From: VGDP01 sp964530335
GTDB taxonomy: Bacteria; Pseudomonadota; Alphaproteobacteria; SP197
Reading direction: 5' to 3'
DNA: 20,743 bases
Assembly (NCBI GenBank): GCA_964530335.1
Contig: CAZGYG010000053.1
Location: 1 to 20,743 of the forward strand
Below the pieces are notes generated by a model. It was given only the letters and a program-made list of their open reading frames with translations. It did not search any database and was not told where the DNA came from. How positions within the stretch are numbered: position 1 is the first letter of the stretch; the number at the start of each line of letters is the position of its first letter. Positions 14,277 to 20,743 of this stretch are shown here, in pieces. Position numbers and translations under genes: made by a program.

Positions 14277-16511
14277 ATGGCCAGGACCAAGGTGTTGCCG
14301 GCCCCCGCGCCGCCGCGCGACGTGGCGCTGCACGAGGCGCTGTCTGAACGGTATCTGGCGTATGCGTTGTCGACGATCACGGCGCGCTCGCTGCCCGACG
14401 TGCGCGACGGGCTCAAGCCGGTGCATCGCCGGCTGCTCTACGCCATGCGCGAGCTGCGCCTCGATCCGTCCCAGGGCTACAAGAAGTGCGCGCGCGTCGT
14501 CGGCGACGTGATCGGCAAGTTCCATCCTCACGGCGAGATCGCGGTCTACGACGCGCTCGTGCGCCTGGCGCAAACCTTCGCCGCGCGCTGGCCGCTGGTC
14601 GACGGCCAGGGCAACTTCGGCAACGTCGACGGCGATAACGCCGCGGCCATGCGCTACACCGAGGCGCGGCTGACCGAGGTCGCCGTGGCCATGCTCGCCG
14701 GGCTGGACCAGGACGCGGTCGAGCTGCGCCCGACCTACGACGGCGAGGAACGCGAGCCCGTGGTGCTGCCCGCGGCGTTCCCGAACCTGTTGGCCAACGG
14801 CGCGGCGGGCATCGCGGTCGGCATGGCGACGAACATCCCGCCGCACAACGTCGAGGAATTGTGCGACGCCCTGATCCATCTGCTCGATCACCCGAAGGCG
14901 ACGATCGACAAGCTGGTCGGCCTGGTGCCCGGCCCCGACTTCCCGACCGGCGGTGTCCTGGTCGAAGGGCGCCCGCAGATCGTCGAGGCCTACCGCACCG
15001 GCCGAGGTTCGTTCCGCCTGCGCGCGCGCTGGGCGATCGAGAAGCTGAGCCACGGCCAGTACCAGGTCGTCGTCAGCGAGATGCCCTACCAGGTGCCGAA
15101 GGCGCGGCTGGTCGAGCGCATCGCCGAGCTGCTGACCAACCGCAAGCTCGCCCTGCTCGACGACGTGCGCGACGAATCGGCCGACGACGTGCGGCTCGTC
15201 CTGGTGCCGAAGAGCCGCGCGGTCGACCCCGCGGTGCTGATGGAATCCCTGTTCCGCCAGACCGAGCTCGAGGTGCGGATCGGGCTCAACATGAACGTGC
15301 TCGACGCCCGCCACGTGCCGCGCGTGATGGACCTGGCCGAGGCGCTGAACGCGTTTCTCGCGCACCGCGACGAGGTGACGGTGCGGCGCGCGCGCCATCG
15401 CCTGGCCGAGGTCGAACGCCGGCTCGAGGTCCTGGATGGCTACCTGATCGCCTACCGCAACCTGGACGCGATCATCGCCATCATCCGGCGCGAGGACGAG
15501 CCCAGGCCCGTGCTGATGACGCGGTTCAAGCTGAGCGAGCTCCAGGCCGAGGCGATCCTGAACATGCGCCTGCGTTCGCTGCGCAAGCTCGAGGAAGCGG
15601 CGATCCACGACGAGAAGAAGCACCTCGAGGCCGAACGGGCGACGCTCAAGGGGCTGCTGTCGGACCCGGTCAGGCGGGTCAAGGCGATCAAGGCCGAACT
15701 CGCGGATCTGCGCAAACGCTTCGGCAAGGCCACGCCGCTGGGGCGACGGAGGACCGAGATCGGGCAACCGCCGGCGGCGGTCGAGGTGCCGGTCGAGGCG
15801 CTGGTCGAGCGCGAGCCGGTCACGGTGCTGTGCTCGGCCAAGGGCTGGATCCGCGCCGGCAAGGGCCAGGGCGACGGCGCCGAGGCCAAGTACAAGGAGG
15901 GCGATCGCGAGCGCTTCGTCGTGCCGGCCGAGACCACCGACAAGATCGTCATCGCCGCGACCAACGGCCGGTTCTACACCGTCGGCGCCGACCGGCTGCC
16001 GCGCGGCCGCGGCTTCGGCGAGCCGGTCCGGCTGATGATCGAGCTCGGCAACAACGACGACGTGATCGCGGTCCTGGTCCACCGCCCGGGCGAACGGCTG
16101 CTGGTGGCGGCGAGCGACGGGCGCGGGTTCGTCGTCGAGGCCGACCAGGTGCTGGCCCAGACGCGCGCGGGCCGCCAGGTGCTGAACCTGGGCGCCGGCG
16201 CCGAGGCGGCGCTCGCGGTGCCCGTGGCGGTGGCGGCCAACGCCATCGCGGTCATCGGGACCAACCGCAAGCTGGTGATCTTCGGGCTCGACGAGGTGCC
16301 GGTGCTGGCGCGCGGGCGCGGGGTGATCCTGCAACGCTACAAGTCGGGCGGGCTGGCGGACGCCAGGGCGTTCCGGCTCGCCGACGGCCTGAGCTGGCGC
16401 AGCGGCGAGCGCACGCGCACCGAGACCGACTTGCGCGCCTGGCGCGGCGCCCGCGGCCAGGCCGGCCGTCTGCCGCCCCAGGGGTTCCCCAAGACCAACC
16501 GGTTCGGCTAA
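14277..16511 (+). CDS. parC: DNA topoisomerase IV subunit A
   Basis: The protein has 744 residues, a normal length for ParC and shorter than GyrA. The breakage-reunion domain begins LHEALSERYLAYALSTITAR and RDGLKPVHRRLLYAM. The catalytic tyrosine is Tyr127 in AAMRYTEARLT. The coiled-coil region and a C-terminal beta-pinwheel (about 500-744) follow, without a GyrA-box. The quinolone region reads HPHGEIAVYD: Glu87, Ile88 and Asp92 stand where E. coli ParC has Asp79, Ser80 and Glu84. With ParE it decatenates daughter chromosomes. ATG 14277 starts eight bases after the recO stop. The 3' end overlaps the convergent bpt gene by four bases. Confidence 0.96.
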   Translation: MARTKVLPAPAPPRDVALHEALSERYLAYALSTITARSLPDVRDGLKPVHRRLLYAMRELRLDPSQGYKKCARVVGDVIGKFHPHGEIAVYDALVRLAQTFAARWPLVDGQGNFGNVDGDNAAAMRYTEARLTEVAVAMLAGLDQDAVELRPTYDGEEREPVVLPAAFPNLLANGAAGIAVGMATNIPPHNVEELCDALIHLLDHPKATIDKLVGLVPGPDFPTGGVLVEGRPQIVEAYRTGRGSFRLRARWAIEKLSHGQYQVVVSEMPYQVPKARLVERIAELLTNRKLALLDDVRDESADDVRLVLVPKSRAVDPAVLMESLFRQTELEVRIGLNMNVLDARHVPRVMDLAEALNAFLAHRDEVTVRRARHRLAEVERRLEVLDGYLIAYRNLDAIIAIIRREDEPRPVLMTRFKLSELQAEAILNMRLRSLRKLEEAAIHDEKKHLEAERATLKGLLSDPVRRVKAIKAELADLRKRFGKATPLGRRRTEIGQPPAAVEVPVEALVEREPVTVLCSAKGWIRAGKGQGDGAEAKYKEGDRERFVVPAETTDKIVIAATNGRFYTVGADRLPRGRGFGEPVRLMIELGNNDDVIAVLVHRPGERLLVAASDGRGFVVEADQVLAQTRAGRQVLNLGAGAEAALAVPVAVAANAIAVIGTNRKLVIFGLDEVPVLARGRGVILQRYKSGGLADARAFRLADGLSWRSGERTRTETDLRAWRGARGQAGRLPPQGFPKTNRFG

Positions 16512-17236
16512 CCCTCGAACGGCGTCCAGCCGCCGAAGCGAAGCGCCTCGAGCGGCCGGTAGTCGGCCTTGTACGCCATCTTGGCGCAGTCGGCGATCCA
16601 GTAGCCGAGGTAGACGTAAGGCAGCCCAAGCGCGCGCGCGCGCGCGATGTGCCAGAGCACGATCGCCACCCCGGGGCTGCGCGCCGAGTCGTCCGGGTCG
16701 AAGAACTTGTAGATGCCCGAAAGCCCGTCGGCGACGACATCGGTCAGCGACACCGCGACCAGCCGACCGCTCGCGTCGCGGAACTCGACGATCCGGGTGT
16801 CGACGTTCGAGTCCTCGACCATGTCACGGTAATCGCGGGCGCCCATCAGCGCCATGCCGCCGTCGCGATGGCGGTGCCGCTGGTAGCGGCGGAACAAGCC
16901 GTACTGTTCCCGGGTGGCGCGCGCCGGCAACTCGTGGGCGACGAGATCGCGGGTGCGGCGCAGGACCTTGCGCTGGGTCCGGTTCGGCGTGAAGCCCTCG
17001 ACCGGCACGCGCACCGGCACGCAGGCGTCGCAACCGTGGCACGCGGGCCGGTAGGCGACGCCGTGGCTGCGCCGGAACCCGGCGACGACCAACCGGTCGT
17101 GCAGCGCCGCGGCCGCCGGCCCGCTGAGCTCGGTGACGATCTTGCTCTCGACGCGGCCCGCGAGGTACGGGCACGGCTGCGGCACCGTGCCGTAGAACAC
17201 GGTCAAGGGTCGGGTCGGGGGCCAGGGAAGTGTCAA
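16508..17236 (-). CDS. bpt: Aspartate/glutamate leucyltransferase (bacterial Ate1-like transferase)
   Basis: The protein has 242 residues from TTG 17236, with GGGGG five bases upstream. CPYLAGR (22-28) and YRPACHGCDACVPVRVPV (62-79, with Cys66, Cys69 and Cys72) are the N-terminal signature. The C-terminal domain has FRRYQRHRHRDGGM, SGIYKFFDPDD and LGLPYVYLGYWI followed by MAYKADYRPLEAL. The enzyme attaches Leu to N-terminal Asp or Glu, feeding the ClpS/ClpAP N-degron route. A 17-nt GC dinucleotide run (16630-16646) codes for ARARA and could slip. It is preceded at 21 nt by the transporter gene, so they may share a transcript. Confidence 0.93.
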   Translation of the reverse strand: MTLPWPPTRPLTVFYGTVPQPCPYLAGRVESKIVTELSGPAAAALHDRLVVAGFRRSHGVAYRPACHGCDACVPVRVPVEGFTPNRTQRKVLRRTRDLVAHELPARATREQYGLFRRYQRHRHRDGGMALMGARDYRDMVEDSNVDTRIVEFRDASGRLVAVSLTDVVADGLSGIYKFFDPDDSARSPGVAIVLWHIARARALGLPYVYLGYWIADCAKMAYKADYRPLEALRFGGWTPFEG

Positions 17237-17257
17237 GGCATCCCCCTGCGGCGGGCG

Positions 17258-19117
17258 CTACCAGAAGCCGCCCAGATTGTAGTACCAGGGCGCGAACAAC
17301 GAGAAGGCGATCCACAGGATCACCACCAGCGGCGTGCCCGCGCGCACGTAATCGACGAAGCGGTAGTGCCCCGGCGTCATGATCAGCAGGTTGGTCTGGT
17401 AGCCGATCGGCGTCGCGAACGAGCAGTTCGCCGCCCAGATCACCGTGGCGACGAAGATGAACGGATCGACCCCCAGGCGGTGCGCCAGGTCGACCGCGAT
17501 CGGCGTGAACAGGAGCGCGGTCGAGTTGTTGCTGAGCACGTTGGTCAGCAGCGCGATCATGAGGAAGAACACGGACAGCACCATGGCCGGCCCGGCCGTG
17601 GGTCCCAGCGCATCGATCACCGCGCGGGCGACGAACATGCTGCCGCCCGTGGCCTCGAGCGCCGCGCTCAGCGCGATCGACGAGCCGACCAGGCAGACGA
17701 CCCGGCGATCGATGGCGCGCGCGGCCTGACGCACGTTCAGGCAGCGCGTCGCGACCATCAGGATCGCGGCCGCCACGGCGGCGGTGACCACGGGCACGGT
17801 CTCGAAGACGATGGCCACGATCATCGCCACGAAGATCAGGCCGACGCGGCGCGCCAGATGCGGCGCCGGAAGCTCGGCCGCCGACCACTCCAGCAGGGTC
17901 ATGTCGGGGTTGTCGCGCAGCGCCCGGATGTCGTGGCGGTGGCCCTGGATCAGCAGCACGTCGCCCGGCTCGAGGCGGATCTCGGTGATCCGGGTCCGGA
18001 TCATCCGCGATCGGCGCTGGATGCCGACGACCAGGCAATTGTAAAGGCGCCGGAACCCGAGCATTTCGAGGTTCTGGCCGACCATGCGCGATACCGGCGC
18101 GATCATGACCTCGGCGAGCACGCTCTGGCCAGGCGTGCGCGCGGCGTCGTCGGCGCCGCCGTCGCGCTCGGGCCCGAGGTCGATGACCAGGCCCGGGTCG
18201 GCGAGCACGGCCTCGGTCAGCGCCTTGCGCGTGGCCGAGACCACCAGGACGTCCCCGGGCTTGAGCGTCAGGTGCGTGAACGGGGGCGGCTCGGCGTGCT
18301 CGCCGCGCTGGATGAGCTGCACCGCGATGTCGGGAAGCTCGGCGAACGCCCCCGCATTGGGCGTGATGCCGGCCAGCCGCGAACGCTCGCTGATCGCGAT
18401 CTGGGTCAGGTACTGACGTCCGCTGTCGCCGCGCATGGCGTCCGATGGGTTGGCCCGTCCCGGCAACAGGCGCGGCGCGACCATCACCGCGTAGAGGAAG
18501 CCCACGACGGCGAGGACGAGGCCGACCACCGCGATGTCGAACAGGCCGACCGGCGGCCCGCCGAGCCGTTCGTAGAGCCCGGCCGCCAGCAGGTTCGTGC
18601 TCGAACCGATCAGCACGGGCATGCCGCCGACGATCACCGCCATGTTGAGCGGCATCATGACCTTGCTGGCCGAGAGATTGAGCCGGTGCGCCACCGCCTG
18701 CATGATCGGGATGAACACGACGATCTGGGGCGTGTTGTTGGTGAAGGCGCTGGCGGCGGCCGCGACCAGCAGCGACAGCCACACCGTCCAGCGCCAGTGG
18801 CCGCGCGTGGTCCACATGATGATCGTGGCGACGCGGTCGAGCGCGCGGGTGCGCACGATCGCCTGGCCGACCACCAGCATGGCCAGCACGGTGATCAGCG
18901 CCGGGTTGGCGAACCCCGCCAGCAGCGCCTCGGTATCGAGCAGGTTCGCGCCGGCGTCGTCGAGCACGGGGGCGAACTGGAACACCACCAGCATGACCGC
19001 GATCAGGCCGAACGACGTGAGCTCGATCGGCACGCTTTCCAGCGCGTAGAGCACCATCGCCGCCGCGATCAGGGCGAAGGTGAACCACATGGCAAACGTC
19101 GGGTCGGCGACCAGCAT
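17258..19117 (-). CDS. SLC13/DASS-type permease with two RCK_C (TrkA-C) domains
   Basis: The protein has 619 residues from ATG 19117; the frame is open to 19201 but the extra 28 residues look non-coding. The membrane half 1 carries ITVLAMLVVGQAIVRT and AFTNNTPQIVVFIPIM, and half 2 carries LTNVLSNNSTALLFTPIAVD. The paired NNT/NNST motifs are the sodium/substrate-binding signatures of the family. Between the halves lie two RCK_C regions (about 230-305 and 340-410, each ending KPGDVLVVSA or EPGDVLLIQG) that in relatives regulate transport. Substrates in the family include dicarboxylates and sulfate; I cannot tell which applies here. The length matches YfbS-type proteins of about 610 residues. 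Confidence 0.92.
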   Translation of the reverse strand: MLVADPTFAMWFTFALIAAAMVLYALESVPIELTSFGLIAVMLVVFQFAPVLDDAGANLLDTEALLAGFANPALITVLAMLVVGQAIVRTRALDRVATIIMWTTRGHWRWTVWLSLLVAAAASAFTNNTPQIVVFIPIMQAVAHRLNLSASKVMMPLNMAVIVGGMPVLIGSSTNLLAAGLYERLGGPPVGLFDIAVVGLVLAVVGFLYAVMVAPRLLPGRANPSDAMRGDSGRQYLTQIAISERSRLAGITPNAGAFAELPDIAVQLIQRGEHAEPPPFTHLTLKPGDVLVVSATRKALTEAVLADPGLVIDLGPERDGGADDAARTPGQSVLAEVMIAPVSRMVGQNLEMLGFRRLYNCLVVGIQRRSRMIRTRITEIRLEPGDVLLIQGHRHDIRALRDNPDMTLLEWSAAELPAPHLARRVGLIFVAMIVAIVFETVPVVTAAVAAAILMVATRCLNVRQAARAIDRRVVCLVGSSIALSAALEATGGSMFVARAVIDALGPTAGPAMVLSVFFLMIALLTNVLSNNSTALLFTPIAVDLAHRLGVDPFIFVATVIWAANCSFATPIGYQTNLLIMTPGHYRFVDYVRAGTPLVVILWIAFSLFAPWYYNLGGFW

Positions 19118-19245
19118 GGACCGTGACCGAAGTGGTGCGGTTGTTGTAGGGGGAGCGTTACGGCGCGGACTCTGCCGCGCCGCATCGCCGGGGGCAAGCA
19201 CGGATCGTTGCCGGCACCCGTCGGTTAGGGGCTCATACCGGCGGC

Positions 19246-19862
19246 CCGTTCGGCGAGCTCGAGGCCGTGACCGGGACGCCGGTCAACAACGTGCGCTTCC
19301 CCGGGCAGTACCTGGATGCTGAGACCGGCTACCGCTACAACCTGCTGCACGACTACGACGCGAGCCTCGGGCGTTACCTGCAATCCGATCCGATCGGGCT
19401 CGCCGGCGGCCTCAACACCTACGCCTACGTCGGCGGCGACCCGGTGAATTGGATCGATCCGACGGGCGAAAAAGTGGACCCCACGACGGGTACGACAACG
19501 AGTCGGGGGTGCTTGCTGCGGGCAGGGAAAGGGGCCCTATGTGCTGTGCCCCCCCGGTCATTCCCTCAACTTTGCGCTCGCCCCCGGTCATTCCCTCGCT
19601 CGGGGTCATTCTGGCACAGGCACGGTACTTCGGCGGCGGCAAGGGCGGCAGCGGATGGCGGGGCGGCAGTGGAGGAGGGGGAAAGAAACTGGCAGGGAAA
19701 GGTCCCGGTGTTCCCTGCCCCGGTCTGGGTGGGCAAGAATGTGGTGCGCCAGTTCGGCCACTTGGTATTAATCCAGAGTATCCGAACGTTTTTGTCCAAT
19801 GTCTGATTAGGAATAAGCTCTGGCCAGCACCCGGAGCGCCGATCCCAAGGGGATTGGAATAG
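19246..19862 (+). pseudogene. RHS-repeat protein C-terminal core with disrupted tip (5'-truncated)
   Basis: From about 19246 the frame reads PFGE, then NNVRFPGQYLDAETGYRYN, YDASLGRYLQSDPIGLAGG and LNTYAYVGGDPVNWIDPTG. This is the RHS-associated core that caps the toxin cocoon. Nothing upstream is RHS-like and a TAG closes the frame at 19147, so the several-kilobase body of the gene is missing. After DPTG (to 19467) the frame runs low-complexity and ends at 19806. Joining the two 12-bp direct repeats GGCAGGGAAAGG (19521-19532 and 19691-19702) restores one frame that continues to the stop at 19862 (PGVPCPGLGGQECGAPVRPL and on to WPAPGAPIPRGLE). The 170 bp between them looks like an insertion that broke the toxin part. 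Confidence 0.75.
19551..19609. repeat. Short direct repeats CCCCCGGTCATTCCCTC inside the broken RHS tip
   Basis: The 17-mer occurs at 19551-19567 and 19581-19597, a 30-bp period, with a partial third GGTCATT at 19603-19609. It lies wholly within the 170-bp stretch bounded by the 12-bp direct repeats and has the look of intergenic repeat DNA rather than coding sequence. Confidence 0.7.
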
Positions 19863-19872
19863 AGTAAGGATT

Positions 19873-20289
19873 ATGATACGTGGTCCCATAGGCCGAAAGA
19901 TGAAAATGCAACATACGGGGAATGAGCTAGCACTCATGCTAGAAGGACAAAAACCAGTCAGTATGTTTTACGAAGACGATAGTACACCCTCGTCTGAATC
20001 AATAATACCAGAATCATTATTCGATCAATATGTAGACAAAGAACTCTTTACGAAAGACAGTGTGAAATTTGATTTGGCTGTTGATCCACGAACTAATAAA
20101 CCAATTACGATACGATATGTATTTTATTGTGTACAAGGCGAGCAATGGCGAATCAAAGCACTAAAATTGGTTTTACGAATTATGATACACATGGGAAGGG
20201 CGGATGAAGGTATTGATCGAATTATAGGATCTCTACTAGGATATACGGATTGTGAGAACGACGCATACATACAATCTCGCAAAGGGTGA
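19873..20289 (+). CDS. AT-rich hypothetical protein, candidate immunity gene
   Basis: It encodes 138 residues if ATG 19873 is used. An AAGGA sits only two bases before it, so ATG 19900 (129 residues, MKMQHTGNELALMLEGQKPV) is equally likely. Base composition drops sharply relative to every core gene. I recall a family of small bacterial hypothetical proteins with the order HTG-x-EL-x-LML-x-G-x-KP, (S)IIPE-x-x-F-x-x-YV, GE-x-WRI and LLGY-x-x-x-ND-x-YI, which this matches at ESIIPESLFDQYVDKELF, GEQWRIKAL and LLGYTDCENDAYI. No biochemical role is known to me. Position directly behind an RHS tip is where immunity genes sit, so that role is inferred. Confidence 0.72.
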   Translation: MIRGPIGRKMKMQHTGNELALMLEGQKPVSMFYEDDSTPSSESIIPESLFDQYVDKELFTKDSVKFDLAVDPRTNKPITIRYVFYCVQGEQWRIKALKLVLRIMIHMGRADEGIDRIIGSLLGYTDCENDAYIQSRKG

Positions 20290-20420
20290 GATCGTTCAGT
20301 TTCTCCATAGTGGGCAGTGCGATCCCGCAGTCACACCGCAGCTTTGTCTATCACTGTAGACCAGAGGTGAGCTAGCGGGCACGGTCCGCTGCCATTGCCG
20401 AGGCGCTGTTAAGATGGGAT
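20290..20420. other. Spacer between the candidate immunity gene and the next small ORF
   Basis: These 131 bp contain no RNA gene, terminator or repeat that I can recognise. The reading frame of the next ORF is open upstream to 20376 (codons RARSAAIAEALLRWD) with a TAG at 20373-20375. The small ORF may therefore be the tail of a formerly longer protein. Confidence 0.4.
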
Positions 20421-20642
20421 ATGCGGTTCAGCGCGTGGGGACGGCGTGGTTTGCGCGGCGTAGAGGCTGTCGGCAGCAATCCCAATGTCGTGCTGAACGC
20501 GACAAAGTACGGCATGAAAGCGCCAGGCCGCTTCGGCCGGACATTGTTTTACGATGCGGGCGACAATGTTACTGTCGTGGTCACCCCCGGAGGGGAGGTC
20601 GTAACTGTATATCCAGGCATGGGTCCGGGGTTCGGGCCGTAA
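20421..20642 (+). CDS. Small ORF resembling a displaced polymorphic-toxin C-terminal tip
   Basis: It has 73 residues from ATG 20421. The segment NPNVVLNATKYGMKAPGRFG followed by RTLFYDAGDNVTVVVTP and GGEVVTVYPG alternates short beta strands in the way several RNase-type RHS/CDI toxin tips end (YD-x-x-x-NxxTVV-x-TP-x-G-x-VVTVYPG); this is pattern recall. No clear ribosome binding site precedes the ATG. GC content is intermediate, higher than its AT-rich neighbours on both sides. It may be an orphan tip without an RHS core or a remnant. Confidence is moderate that it is a toxin fragment, low that it is translated alone. Confidence 0.5.
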   Translation: MRFSAWGRRGLRGVEAVGSNPNVVLNATKYGMKAPGRFGRTLFYDAGDNVTVVVTPGGEVVTVYPGMGPGFGP

Positions 20643-20659
20643 CCTTGGGGCTAGAAATC

Positions 20660-20743
20660 ATGACACCGGATACTGCAGATAAAATTAAATATTCTATTGC
20701 TTCTCTATGCAATAAAATTGAGAAAAAGCTAATCTCAATGGGA
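20660..20743 (+). CDS. AT-rich gene start, partial (runs off the right edge), candidate immunity gene
   Basis: An ATG at 20660, 17 nt after the preceding stop, opens 28 codons to the end of the window (MTPDTADKIKYSIASLCNKI, then EKKLISMG). GGGG lies about ten bases upstream. The sequence is very AT-rich and Lys/Ile-rich, unlike the core. Too little is visible to name a family. Its place behind a toxin-like tip suggests a cognate immunity gene; this is inference. Confidence 0.5.
   Translation, partial: MTPDTADKIKYSIASLCNKIEKKLISMG

Noticed and set aside
16630..16646. GC dinucleotide run in bpt as a phase-variation switch
   Set aside because: It encodes an in-frame, alignable ARARA stretch, and such runs are common in GC-rich coding DNA; only mentioned as a possible slippage site.
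14861..19126. A 1421-codon open frame on the plus strand crossing parC, bpt and the transporter
   Set aside because: It is out of frame with three well-supported genes, is extremely rich in Arg, Asp, His and Gly, and shows no family signature; long antisense or shifted frames are expected at this GC content.
19551..19609. Possible CRISPR array because of 17-bp repeats at 30-bp spacing
   Set aside because: There are only two full copies, the spacer is 13 bp and there is no leader or cas gene nearby.

Overview
The window is a high-GC chromosomal segment, almost certainly from an alphaproteobacterium. The evidence is the housekeeping order folK, rpoZ, rsh (relA/spoT), acpS, lepB, rnc, era, recO, parC, bpt, and frequent GTG and TTG starts. 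Rhodospirillales-like is my best guess; the genus cannot be read from the sequence. The core is flanked by accessory DNA: about 1-1300 on the left and about 19150-20743 on the right. The right edge contains clearly AT-rich genes that do not match the core.

Layout. (a) 1-1300: on the minus strand, a gene split by one in-frame TGA (a winged-helix-like N-terminal part and a TIR-like/nucleotide-binding C-terminal part that runs off the window), beside the 3' remnant of a serine recombinase. (b) 1311-5023, minus strand: a protein with three tandem Rid domains, an MFS transporter, a strong intrinsic terminator and an OmpA-like outer-membrane protein. (c) 5100-7485: greA (plus), a family-5 uracil-DNA glycosylase and a NYN-domain protein (minus, overlapping stop/start), and folK (plus). 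(d) 7547-10118: rpoZ and the bifunctional (p)ppGpp synthetase/hydrolase, separated by a GC-rich hairpin. (e) 10119-10335: a palindromic interspersed repeat. (f) 10336-13093: acpS, lepB, rnc, era, the last three joined by GTGA overlaps. (g) 13094-13509: two different palindromic/TIR elements back to back, the second reaching to 7 nt before recO. (h) 13510-16511: recO and parC. (i) 16508-19117, minus strand: bpt and an SLC13/RCK-type transporter. (j) 19150-20743: the tail of an RHS protein with a disrupted tip, an AT-rich candidate immunity gene, a small orphan toxin-tip-like ORF and the start of another AT-rich gene.

How it fits together. The centre combines stringent response (omega subunit and RSH), lipid and protein maturation (AcpS, LepB), RNA and ribosome maturation (RNase III, Era) and DNA maintenance (RecO, ParC, UDG, GreA). 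The most interesting parts are the edges: a split defence-type gene on the left, and on the right what looks like a decaying RHS toxin/immunity cassette array. Two small palindromic element families have also colonised the operon spacers of the core.
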